From Setophaga petechia (taxonomy: Eukaryota; Chordata; Aves; Passeriformes; Parulidae): a stretch of 64,000 nt of DNA. The position numbers and the translations under genes were made by a program. Numbering within the stretch: the first letter of the stretch is position 1; the number at the start of each line of letters is the position of its first letter. The notes under the pieces were generated by a model. That model made no database searches, was not told the DNA's origin, and was given only the letters and a program-made list of their open reading frames with translations. The stretch covers positions 13,046,936 through 13,110,935 of the forward strand of contig JANCRA010000025.1 in the NCBI GenBank assembly GCA_024362935.1, written 5' to 3'. This document shows positions 33,736 through 45,500 of this stretch, in pieces.

Positions 33736-36660
33736 CTGGGCAGTGCATCTCTACTGGCTCCTTAAGCAGAGGAGACTCTACTTCAGTGAATATCCTTCAC
33801 ATCTTGGGAAGTGTCTTGTGTCAGAGAAAGCAGTAAGTGTTCCTGGATGCACTGGACATTGTGAGGCATTAAAAGCAAGCATTGAACTCCAGTCAAGCTG
33901 CAAGAATAAACAGGAACTCAAGCTCTTGATCATTACAGCAAGAATGTATGTCCAGTTCTCCTCAGACTAGAAGAAATTAGACAAGTTGCAGAAATGAGGA
34001 ACGCTGAGTTACGTGGAAGTGATGTTTTCTTTCAGCACTCCTTATAGTACTCGGTAAAGATCTGTCACATTTGGGGACATCCTGAATTTTTAAGAAACAA
34101 TAAGGGTAGGACAAGGAATTTGCATGAGTAACCCTCCCTTTCTCATTTATCAGGGCTGTCTTCCAGCAAGGGTTCAACTCTTTTCACAGTCTGCCAAATC
34201 TTTGCAAATGATCTCATGGACGTGACCTCCCTTTCTTGGAGTCCTGCAGCTTCCCTCCAGCAAACATGGCAGGGACAGTGTTGGGAAAGCTGTGATAGCT
34301 CTCCAATTGCTTCACTGTGACTTTGGAAACTGGATGTGTAAATTTATGCTTCATGCACAGTTGTCACCTCTGAAGAGTGAACAAAGGCAAACACAGGTAC
34401 AAATTTCAGGCAGCCAGCCAACACAGGAGACAGTTGCCTAGGGCAGCAGACTGTTGAATGCAGCAGAATGCCAAGGCTTACAAAGATGAAGGCTTGCTGC
34501 CACTGCTCTGCCCTCTTAGAAGCATTAGACCTTTAAGGGTTGAGATTCATGTCCTGTTTTCAGGCAGCAGCTCCTTACTTGGCCCGGGTGATCCTTAGTA
34601 CAAGCATCAGACCTGCAGTGCTCAAGCCAGGTTCACTTCTGCTGTTTGAGTGATCCATGCCCACTGGAAGGGATGGGATGGGACCTTTTGCCAGAGAAGT
34701 AAGAGCAACCTGTGGTTTTGGAGTTCTTCCTCCTGCTCTTCTTCCTCGTCCTAGTGTAGCAGGAGTGGTCTGAGTTGGTGTGAGTGGGCTGCTGCTGCTT
34801 TGGGGTGAAAGTGGGAGTCACTTGGATGGGAAAAGATGGACAGGGGTGATGGCCAGGAGGGGTGGTGTGCCTGCAGTGAGGTTGGGCTGTCCTACCTAAT
34901 GCTTTGCTGACTTCGTTTATCCCAGCCTACCAGCAGCCCTGCTTCATCCCATCTCTCATCCTCACAAAAATTCCACTGATGTCTCCCACCCAGCCCTGCT
35001 TGAGCAAACAGCTTCTCAAAGCTGTTTGAACCTGCCCTGCAGTTGGGCTTAAAAAATAACCCAAGCCTTTTATTTACAAAATCAAAGTCTCGCATTCAGG
35101 ATTTTGGTGGCAAGTAGAAACCAACACAAGAGGGCGAGATCCTGTTCTTCTGATGACCAGGCAAATGCTTTTCAGTTTTTGGTGTGGAAGGTGCTGGCTG
35201 AGCCTAAATCCCTGCAGCAATACCTCACCTGCTATTATCACTGTATCTGAAGTCATAAACACAGCCAATGAAGAAATTAATTCCAGCACCTTAAAAATTA
35301 CTCCCATAATTCATATATTAGCTCAATGGCAGCAGCAGCAGATTTTAGGTAGAATTCAGAGTTTGAGACCTCTCCTGCTGAAGGAAATCCTTTAGTTGCT
35401 ACCTTTGACAGGATGTTAGGCTGGCTGCATAAGCCATCTTATCCCATACAGCAATACTTATGTCTTATGTTTCCAAATAAGATGACAAGCACTTGCTTGT
35501 GCTCGTTGGCAGTCAGGTTGCTGCCAGCAGTATTCATAACACTTTACTGTTATTAATCATCGTCTGCCTGTGCATATTAATATTTAAAATGAGATATGCC
35601 ATTAATGCTGTGTGTTTCTGGACCGTTTCACGTGAGCATCTCCCAGGCTTTCCCAGCTGGAAAGGTTTTAGTTTCCACCACACCATGGTGCTGTCAGTGG
35701 GCCACCAGTGCAGGGCTGCCTGCTGGTGTGTCCTGGCTGTGCACATGTGCTCAGAGAAGCTCACACGGACATTGACATCACCTGTATTTGTGGAACTGCC
35801 TCATCAGCTGCTGCCGTCTCACATTCCTGGCTGGGAGAGGCACCCGGGCAGCTCGCCATGGTTTACTCCTTTCTCAGAATCCGCAGGGTGAGGGCAAAGC
35901 CTGGAGATACACTTCTCCCATCATGTCATCTATTTACATGGCACATGCCTTGTGTGTGTGTGAAACAGTGAGGGCTTTTATTTTCTTCCCCCTGCCCTAG
36001 TTCTTCTTTCTGGCTGTGGTGAGATGGAAAGGTGGGACGCTCTCATCTCTGCCAGCGAAAAGGTTTTCTGTATCTGAGGCTGGCTTGGAAATTCTTTAGG
36101 TGACATCACACCATGTCTGTGCAGACTCATTGTTTGTCATGGAAAAGCCATTCATCCATACATAACTTCCTTCCTCCCCAGACTCAGGGAGATAAACTTT
36201 CCATTCTGTCTATTCCCTATAGAAACAGACCCAAAACATGTATGCGTGGCTATACACACACACACCTCGCCATCCCTCCGTCACGCTCGTGGCTGTGGGA
36301 GGAGGAAAAGGGAGGATATAGAAGATGTGAATAAAGTCACCCTGTTTTCTTCAGACATGGATCCCGCTGTGCCCAAGCAGTAAAACTCCCCTCCCACAGA
36401 GGTGCTGGGTCACACAAGGCTTTTTTGTCCTGAGGCTAATTCTGGCACTTGCAGCCCCACATCTGCCTGCCAGGTGAGATGGGCCACCAGCTGCAGGTAC
36501 AGCACATCTGGATGGGGGAGGAAGCGAAGCGTGCTGCAAACAAACACAGCAAGTCCACCGTGGCGGGTGCAAGGAATTCGATAAAAAATATACTTCAGCA
36601 GTCTGGGCTGCCGAGGCTGGTGATTCATGTCTCCGGTGCTGCTCCCGAGACAGACGGCAG
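33736..36660. other. Gene-free stretch upstream of WNT5B
   Basis: No exon recognised. It contains an enhancer-like stretch at 35395-35690 (see findings) and a short CA repeat near 36254. Confidence 0.5.
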
Positions 36661-36661
36661 G

Positions 36662-36843
36662 GCTGGGTACTCGTGTGCCCCACAGCCCGGGGGGACTCAC
36701 ATCCAGCCTGCCTTTGGGGACCTGCTGCTGCAGGGGCAGGGCTGGGGGTACAGCTGGGTACTCGTGTGCCCCACAACCCGGGGGGACTCACGTCCAGCCT
36801 GCCTTTGGGGACCTGCTACTGCAGGGGCAGGGCTGGGGGGACA
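36662..36843. repeat. 91-bp tandem duplication
   Basis: Two adjacent copies begin with GCTGGGTACTCGTGTGCCCC at 36662 and 36753, differing at a handful of positions. High identity implies a recent duplication, about 1 kb upstream of the WNT5B ATG. Confidence 0.93.
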
Positions 36844-37219
36844 GCAGGCCTGGTGAGGAGGCTGGGCAGGAGGGGCGTTTTTCCGTGAAAGAGAGGTGGG
36901 AAGCGTGTGGTGCGAGGTAGGACAGGACAGTGGGAAGCCTTGTGGAGATGGAGGCAGCAGCAGCAGCGTGATAAGGTGGCTGTGTCCCTAGGACATGGAG
37001 GAGGCAGGGTGTGAGGAGCACGTTAAGAAGTACCTGCACTGTGCAGGGCGCCTGCATTTGCTTTCTGCCCGTGTCCGGGACAGACAGGGCTGAGGAGCTG
37101 CCGGGTTGCCCTGCCTTTGAGGTTCGCGGTGATTCCACTGGGGAAGGGAGAGGGTGTTTGGACAAGAGCAGTCTTTTGAAGCTTTTCTCCTGTCCACCTC
37201 CCCTGCCCATGAAGCCATC

Positions 37220-37849
37220 AGGTTCCGGTGCCAGCCCTATCCGCACTCGTCGCTGCGGCCCGGCCGAGCCTCGCAGACCCCGCCCGGGGCACGGGGCTGG
37301 GGCTGGGGCCGTGGCGTGGGGCCCTTCAGAGGCCGTTTTGGGGAGGGGGCCGCTCATTTCCGAGCCTCCTGAGCATTAGAAAGGCAGCGGGGCCAGCGCG
37401 GCGCTTTGATGTGCCCCGCCGGCTCCCGCACACCTGCGGCCGCGGGGCTCCCGGCACCGCCGGGCCGGGGCGCGCTTCCAAGGCGGCCGGGCCGGGGGCT
37501 GCCCGGAGGCTCCGGGAGACCCTCCGGACGCCCGCAAGGGCGAGAACAGCCCTGCCGTCCGTGCGCTCCCCCCGGGCCGGACGGGGAGGCTCCGGCGGCG
37601 GCGGCGGAGCCCCGGCAGCGCGGCCCCTGCCCCGGGGCCGGGGGCGGGCGGGAGGCAGGGCCGCCGCCGGAGCCCCCGGGAGGCGGCGGCCGGGGGAGGG
37701 TCCTGCGGGGTGGGAGGGGGCGGCAGCCGGGCTGAGCTCGCCGCGCCCCCGCCGCACGCAGGCCCCGCTCCAGGGCTTCTCTCGGCATTTCTCCGCAGGG
37801 CGCCCCGTCCCGGCGGCCGGCTCGGCGGGGGCTGCCCCCGCAGCCCACC
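37220..37849 (+). promoter_or_regulatory. WNT5B: WNT5B CpG island, promoter and 5'UTR
   Basis: A dense CpG island runs into the first coding exon. No TATA box is evident. A polypyrimidine tract followed by CCGCAG at 37793-37798 (and a second CCGCAG at 37837-37842) are plausible acceptors, so the start codon is probably in exon 2 with an untranslated exon 1 upstream, as known for mammalian WNT5B. G-runs on the plus strand at 37634-37725 could form G-quadruplexes. Transcription start not placed. Confidence 0.75.
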
Positions 37850-37929
37850 ATGACCGGGCCGAGGCTGGCCCTCGCCGCCGCGCTCCTCTGCAGCTGCACC
37901 TCGCCGGTGGCCGACGCCAACTCCTGGTG
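37850..37929 (+). CDS. WNT5B: WNT5B coding exon 1 (signal peptide)
   Basis: ATG at 37850 in a good Kozak context (CCCACCATGA). Encodes 26 residues plus two bases of Trp27: a signal peptide rich in Leu and Ala, then DANSW. Donor TG|GTAAGTG. The N-terminal 20 residues differ from mammals, as is normal for signal peptides; DANSWW is conserved. Confidence 0.93.
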
Positions 37930-39541
37930 GTAAGTGAGGGGAGCCGGCGGCGCCTTTGTCCGCCGCGGGCCGGGGACCGGGACCGTCCGAGCCGTGCGGC
38001 TGCTCCTGCCCTGCGCCCTCCGCGGGAGCCTCCCTGCCTGCCGGGCTTCTTTCGCAGCTTCTCTCCGGGTTTCCCCCCTCCCGCTGTCTCTGCCCAGTTT
38101 CGGGAGTGGTGGGACGCAGCCCCTCTCCTCCAGGCATTTCTGGGCTCCTTTTGTACGGGCTCGCTGAAATGCCGTCCGGGCTTTAGGATGTAGGGAATGC
38201 GTAGGGAGTGGATGGGTAAGGTTTCCTAGCCGCTGCCAAAAGCCCTGGGAGCAGCCGCGGAGCCCCTTCCCCCGAAGAGCGGAAAATAGCCTGGCTCCGA
38301 GGCAGGCATCGCTCGCTGGCGCTGTGTAAAATTGCTGCTGGCTTTCTTCTGCAAGGAAATTGCTGAGTTTTCTCTCTGCCCCCTCCCCATCCCGGGTGTC
38401 CTCTGTGTTTAAACTCGGGTTACAAACCAACAGTTACTCCCGCTAGAGCCCTGGAAAAGCCTCGCATCTGGCAGAGCTGTGGAGGGAGGCAGCTGACATG
38501 AGAAATGCGCCCGGGCTCCAGGAGCGGGGCTGGGCTGGGCTGGGCTGGTGGGGAGAGGTGTCGGGCGCTTCGCGGAGGGGGCCTCTCCCTCCACACTCCC
38601 TGGGATGTTTTTCTCATCGTAGGTCTTTGGCCATGAACCCCATCCAGAGGCCTGAGATGTACATCATCGGCGCCCAGCCGGTGTGCAGCCAGCTGCCGGG
38701 GCTGTCCCCCGGGCAGCGCAAGCTCTGCCAGCTCTACCAGGAGCACATGGTGTTCATCGGGGAAGGGGCCCGCAGCGCCATCAAGGAGTGCCAGTACCAG
38801 TTTCGGCAACGGCGGTGGAACTGCAGCACGGTGGATAACACTTCCGTCTTTGGCAGGGTCATGAAAATAGGTAGGAGCACCTGGAAGGACAGAAGTACAC
38901 CCAGCAGTACGGGGGACGTGCGCTCTGTCCCGTCCATCAAATGCACACGCAGGAGTGATGAGCCCCATTAGCGCGGCTCCTCAAGCTGCCTTTAACGAGC
39001 TCTCCCATTCCCTGGTGTGCAGGCGCTGCCCGAGTGCTGCCTGTGCCTGGCTGGTGGCATCGATGCACCTCGGCCACAGCAGGAGCCAGCAGGGGGGCGA
39101 GGGGGGCACAGCTTCTTTTGGGGGGAGCACGGGAAGGTCAGGAAGAGGGGGGCTGCCTCTATTTGGTGGGCTTCTTTAAAGGTTATGAGGGAAGAACCCG
39201 GAGGTAGGAACAATGGCCCCATGTTATCGTTCCCAACATCTCGGACGGGGAATGCAGCCCTGAGATGTGGGAAATATGGAGTCTCCGGGCATGGAAATTC
39301 CCCCACTTGCCCGTACTGCCATTTTCTGTGTAAACCTAAGAGATTTTTATAATTCCTGCCCTGCTGGCCGTAAAAGGCGCATTGACAGGCCATTGCTGCA
39401 CTTGAATTGAGGTGTGACCTAGCTACATTGTCCCAGCTCCTTTTGAAATGCAGTGATCTGATGGCAAGAAACTGAGAAATCCGGGCTCGGTTTGATATGT
39501 CCGACAGCCAGGCCAATAAAGAAAAGGTGTTAAAACAGCCC

Positions 39542-39575
<34 letters not shown>

Positions 39576-42500
39576 CACACACTCTCCCTCACTCTCCACA
39601 ACCCCTGTCTGAAGGTTTTGTTTCCCACCCACAAAGCCAATCATTTACACAGAAGAATCAGAACTATTTCTCGGTTGTGAACTCGAGGGATGGAAAAAGA
39701 CCTTCAGCTCCTGTACCCCCAGTATTGCTCACACGGGTTTTGGCTTCACTCTCAAAGAACTGCATAAGCAGCAGGACACGGAGAGACAATGCATCTTTAA
39801 TACCTCTGGGGCGTTTAAGAGATAGGGCACAAAGTCCTGTGATCTCTTCTGTTTGATCCTGAAATTCAAGTGTCACCCTAGAGAATTCTAGGGATATTTC
39901 TGCACGTGTTACTCAATCTTGCAGAATTCCTAATTCAGCACACCAAAGCTGCTCTAATTCCTCCCTTTCTGCCCAGCTCATACCCCAACAGTTCTTCTCT
40001 GGGGTGCTCCCCTGGGAAATGCAGTTTCCTGGAAATTCTTCCAGTTCCTGACACGTATCCAAGGCATTTGTGCATCCTTGATCTCTCGCTTTCTGATAGC
40101 AAGGGTGGTGGCCAGATGGGGCTGCATGCAAGCCCAGATTGTTAAAACTTGTGCTTTGGGGGATGAAAACTGAAATTTCATCCATCAATGGACAGAAAAT
40201 ACACCTCCATTTCTCCTCTCTGATGTCACTCCCTCACGTGTAAGTTCTCCTAAAAATGCTGTAAATTTCAAATCCCCAAAGAAATACTTGTGACTCCTCA
40301 AGGATGCTATAAAATAGGAATCTCCCCTTTAGGAACAGTCCTCATTTTCCAGTAGCTTCCTGCTGCTCTGGGTTAGTGCAGTGAGAGGGTCCACATGTGG
40401 AGAAGAGAAGTAAGGGTGAAGTAGGAGAGAGCAAAGATCAGAGCTGAAGGATGAAAAGAATCTGGAAGAATCAGAATGTGTAGAGGAAGAAGGAACTAGA
40501 GTGGATAGTGGGAGTGGGAGGATTTCTCCTCACTAAAACGAATTTGATTCTATGAGTTAAGATTGGGAGTAGATTTCTTTGTGTTTTGGTGAAGGGCAGA
40601 GGTGCTGTAGGTGTGTGATGGGTATGGCCACCAGTGCTGCTCCTGCTGTTTGGTTTGTGTGTGCATGCATTTTTGGAGTGCTGTTGTGTCTGTGGTAGGA
40701 ATCTGCTGATGGCAGTGTCTGAGGTGGCTGCCTGCAGTTGCCCACTCTTTGCAGACCTGTCCCAACAGAGTTTTGGAACCATTCTCTGCTCAGTTGGAGC
40801 ACATTCAGAACAAAAGAAAAATGTCACTAAAGGTGTCCTGGGGTATTCCAGGATCTTTGGTGATTCATGGCTGTTATCTGTGTCAGTGATAAGCTGCTGT
40901 GGAGGGAGATGCTGCCTCTCCTCTTTTTTATAGCTTCACCTTCCGCTTTTACATTTTCCTACACTCTAATGAGTCATTGCTTATCATTGCAGCAAATAGA
41001 TTTTCCACACTGGGGAAGAAGACAAAGCCTTTCAATCTCTTAGGTTATGCCAGATATAAAGTCATTCTTCCCTGGGTTCACACTGTGTGTCTGTCTCCTG
41101 TTTTCAACCTCCGAGCCCCAAATCTGGACCACAGCCCTTTTTCTGTTCTCTGTGCCAATGGCATGAGAAAGGTCTGGAGACCAGAATATCTGCAAGAGTG
41201 CACAGACATGCCAGATTGTTGTGGAGAGGGAGAGGAAGGGAGATAAGAAGGACCCAGAAGGTGCATAGTGTGCCAACAACCCTCGCTGCCCACCCACCGA
41301 TGTGAGCATGGCACGTATTATGTGATTTCTGGAGCTGCACTGGATTGTGAGAGGGGAGGAGAACCTGACTTGGCCAAAGCCTGGGAGATCCATGTGAGAG
41401 CACTTAGAAACCTGGAAGATCAGTTTCCTTTCCCCTTCATAGAACTTGACTCTGCTCAGGAACAGGAGAGCTGGTTGGTCTGTGTTTAATCATTACACCT
41501 TCATTTTGTGCTTTTCATGGAGTGAGGCAGTCCAGTGACACAAAGCTTTTGGAGAGGCACCCATAGCACTGAAGTAGGCTGCTTGGGAGCATTGTTTTCT
41601 CCTAGTGGTTTGTTGTTATGAGACTTGCTCTTAGCTTTTCCATGTGGTTTATTCAGTAACAATATATAATGTAAAACAATTATCCTTCCTTAGTTGCTTC
41701 CTGTTCTATCAATACAGATTTTAGATTACATGTGTGTGTATATATATAGCTCTATACATTATGTACAGACACATTCCTTACTGCTGCGTTTATGAGGGAG
41801 AGAGGACAGAGCACCCCAAAAGGTCATATTGCAATTTCCTCAGGGGAGGAGACTACATATCTCCTCCTGAGGAATCCTTAAATGCAAGGCTGGGTTTCCA
41901 GGTTAGTCCAGTCATTTCTGGAGCCAAAGATCTTATCTCTTCTGCCCTTTCATATGCTAAAAGAGGAAAAAAAAAGAAGACAGTCATAAAAGCAGAGAAC
42001 AAAGAGAAATTTTTTTCCTCTTGTTTTTCTTCGAGATCTACAAACTTTGGGGTAATGCTTTTAAAAACAACGAGATAAAACGAAAACTTTTTCATTGGAA
42101 AAGTTAAAGCGACACGCTTGAAGGGGGTGCGTTCTTCTCCCATTTCCTCCTCGAGCAGCTGCAGAGGGGCGATGCTCTCGAGCTGCGGATGCCGGAGCCG
42201 CAGCCCCGGCGGTGCCCCGGGAGCGGCCGCAGCCCCGCTCCCGGCGGGCGGGCACAGGAGGGCAGCAGAGCTCCGCCGAGCTCCCGCCGCCGGGCACAGC
42301 TCCCGGGGCCCGCAGCCGTGTGGATAATATTCGGGAATAACACCCCAGTTCTTGGGGACGGCAGCACAGAGGTGCGGAGCTGGGCTGAATTTGAGAGGAC
42401 AAACGAAAACCCAAATGCTTTTCCAAGTGTTTGCTTTGTGGGCAGCAAGGTGAGGGGGACGGGGGGACCCCACCCTGCTTGGATTTGTTCCAGCCTCTTG

Positions 42501-45500
42501 TCCCACCGCCCTCCTCAGCAGCCTGAACAACTCGTGCAGATGCAGGGGCTGCACACAGAGTTGTGCTGCTACATCTGACAGGTGGAGATGATTAAAATGT
42601 GGACAGTAAAAGTGTAAATCCCAGTGTCTTTTCGGGGGTCTCAGTCAGGCTGTAAGGATGCGAAGCACCTGGAGTCATGCAGTCTCTGTTGCATGAGCTG
42701 TCACAGTGTGAGGTCCTTTCCTGTGCATGTATTTTGATCTCTATAGACTGGGAAGTGCTCTCCTTCAAAAGGATGATTGGTGTGTCCTCAGGGCTTTCTC
42801 CATACAGGTAGGGGCAAAACTGCACATTGGACTGTTACCTTAAAAGACTCATAACATGGAAAACAAACTAGATGAGTAAAAGCTTAATTTTGGTTAGTGA
42901 AGAATTACCCTAACTCCCTTAGAGGTCAGTCTTATCTGAGTAGCCTTAACTAGGAGTCACTCCTCTGTATCTCTTAGACCAGGGAGCTTTGGTGAGCATA
43001 GATCTCTTCTAATGACCTGCAGGTAAAGACTTCCTTTCTGTGCTATGTGTCCTGTAGCATTCTATCAGCTGTGTTCCAGAGCAGAAACCCTTAGTGTTCA
43101 TCTCTCATTTAGATGGGGTAAAAAAATCCGAAGTTTTTCTGCCAGGTGGATGCCATTTACAGCCTTGCCTTTGTCTTGGGTCATTACCACTAAGCTGGTG
43201 ATAAGCTGCTATTAATTAGGGATTGTCAGCACGTGCAAATTGGAACAAGAGCACACCAAATGTGTCAGCTCAGCCCTGCTGAGGGAGCTGGCACTGGGAG
43301 CCTCCTGAGCTGGTGATAAACTATGCTTTGAGGATCTGCCCTTTGAAGTCAGCAAAATTTGTTTGAGAGCATCTTGCTGGGGTTTGGTGTAAGTAGCCCT
43401 TCACAATTAGATTGCTTATTCTAATGAAGCTTTGGCAGTTGTTCTCTTTTATCACCTGCAACCATCATTTGGTGATGAGCACAATGGCTCTGAAGGTGTT
43501 GGTTCAGCTATTTATTAGACATGTGGTGAGAGTGCAGGTGTGGATTGCCTCCTAGTCCCTCTCCCTCTCTGCAGACACTCAGCACTCGTGGTGCTTGGCC
43601 TCATGCAGTGCTCTGGCTGTGCTGGTGCCCCGGTCACACTGGGGTTGAATCCCTGCCAGGAAAGCTGAGCTGGAGACCCGATCCAGCTGCGTAGGGCATG
43701 CATGCCAAGCAGGGCAGTCCCTAGTAAATCTGCTAATGGAAAAGTCTTTTCATTTATTATGGTCTGCATGGGAGTTTTACTTCTTCAAGTACCGTGGTTC
43801 TGCAGGCAGTGGAAGAGCCCCTGCCTTGATGTTGCAGTGTAAAAATGACTTTCCTTCACTTTGTGTACAAATAATTTTCATCTGACCTTATGTAAACTAA
43901 AATAAGTCCAATGAAGAGGAGCCCACAAAGACTGCATGTCCCAATTAAATTAAAGCCATTCCAGAGAGCAACTGGCTTAAGCAGAGTGCTGCTTTTGCAC
44001 GGACCCAACCTCATTACTTGTTCTTAATGATTATTGGCAAATGCAGTGGCTAAGTCAGCAGCTGTATTTTCAGCAAGGGAACAACCCTCCTGCTGGTTGA
44101 GAGTTTCCTCCAGGCTAGAATGAAAGGATAAGAAGGTCCACACATGGAGAAGAGAAGTAAGGGTGAAGTAGGATAAAGAAGAAAGGATAAGTGAAGGGCA
44201 AAGAGGCTGGAGTTGCAATCCAGAATGGGATGGATCCCTTGCACTTGACCATCACATCCTTTAGTTCCAGTAGATTCTGTGCACCTTCTCAGGAGCCCGT
44301 TTGCGTGCTCCTGGCTGTGTGTAGCCCGCAAAATGAGACCAGTGTGGGGTTAATGATCTCTCCCCTCTCTCACAGGCAGCCGGGAGACGGCCTTCACCTA
44401 CGCGGTGAGCGCGGCCGGCGTGGTGAACGCCATCAGCCGCGCGTGCCGCGAGGGAGAGCTGTCCAGCTGCGGCTGCAGCCGCACCGCCCGGCCCAAGGAC
44501 CTGCCCCGCGACTGGCTCTGGGGCGGCTGCGGGGACAACGTGGAGTACGGCTACCGCTTCGCCAAGGAGTTCGTGGACGCCAAGGAGAGGGAGAAGAACT
44601 ACGTGCGAGGCTCCGAGGAGCAGGCGCGCATGCTGATGAACCTGCAGAACAACGAGGCTGGCCGCAGGGTAAGAGCACTGCTGGACCTTTCCTTTGTCTC
44701 AGAGGGACAGTCAGAAGGATGGGTGTAGCTGGATAGCAAATTCCATGAGGGTTTGATGGAGGATAATCCAGTGATGCTCCAGTAAAAGGATACAGTCATG
44801 TTTTCTGCATTTTTGTGACTATTACAATGTTGACAGTATTCTGGTTTTAATGTCGGGTTTCCATTGCCAGTGAATTCTGGGGTCTCTTGAGATACTGTGT
44901 GTCATGCATTTGTAGACATTTAAGCTCTTTCCAAATAAACTAGGTGCTGTTATGGCCCATTCTTAAGGTTTATGTCTAAGAAATTAGCTTCCCAGAGCCC
45001 TGTGAGGAACAGGCTGGTGGTGAAAAGAAGAACCTTTTAGGACGTAGAGTTACAGAATCACAGAATAATGAAGTTGGAAGAAACCTCTGAGATCATTGAG
45101 TCCAACCTATGCCGTAGTTGTTTTCTACTACCATAATTTAGATTTTTGGGAATATAAGGCCAGGAACCTGGCTATTTCTGAAACTCAGGCCTTGTTCAGT
45201 TACCTTGGCACTGGGCACAATAAGTAGTTAACTTTTAGGTGGCAAACATTTTCTGAGAAGATTCACACTTTTGATCTGAGGACTCCTAGGGATGGAGAAT
45301 CCATCACTTCACTTTGTAGTATGATACCTGCATTAATGACAGTTTCAACTCTGAACCTAATTATCATTTGAATTTATCTGACTCCAGCTTCCAGTCAGTT
45401 CTTTATCTGACTTTTACAGCTAAATCCAGAACCCTCTTAGCAATCAGAATTTCCTTGGCATACAAGTATTTATCTACCATAATTTATTCACCATCCTTTC

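Larger units (their letters stand above)
38871..44375 (+). other. WNT5B: WNT5B intron between coding exons 2 and 3
   Basis: 5.5 kb, GT-AG. It holds a (CA)n microsatellite (39544-39572), one copy each of a near-identical 39-mer (40388 and 44135), an internal CpG island (42110-42340), and enhancer-like AT-rich stretches at 43185-43275 and 43880-44060. No other exon recognised. Confidence 0.85.

Noticed and set aside
37354..38430. 358-codon minus-strand frame over WNT5B exon 1 and island
   Set aside because: Antisense GC-rich frame with low-complexity composition, overlapping the real WNT5B coding exon.
38498..38971. Intron-retaining reading of WNT5B coding exon 2
   Set aside because: The frame opens in the intron and runs past a consensus donor at 38871; the spliced reading gives the conserved protein.
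41853..42554. 233-codon minus-strand frame across the WNT5B intronic island
   Set aside because: No recognisable domain, and the tail is encoded by AT-rich intron sequence; kept only as part of the CpG-island observation.
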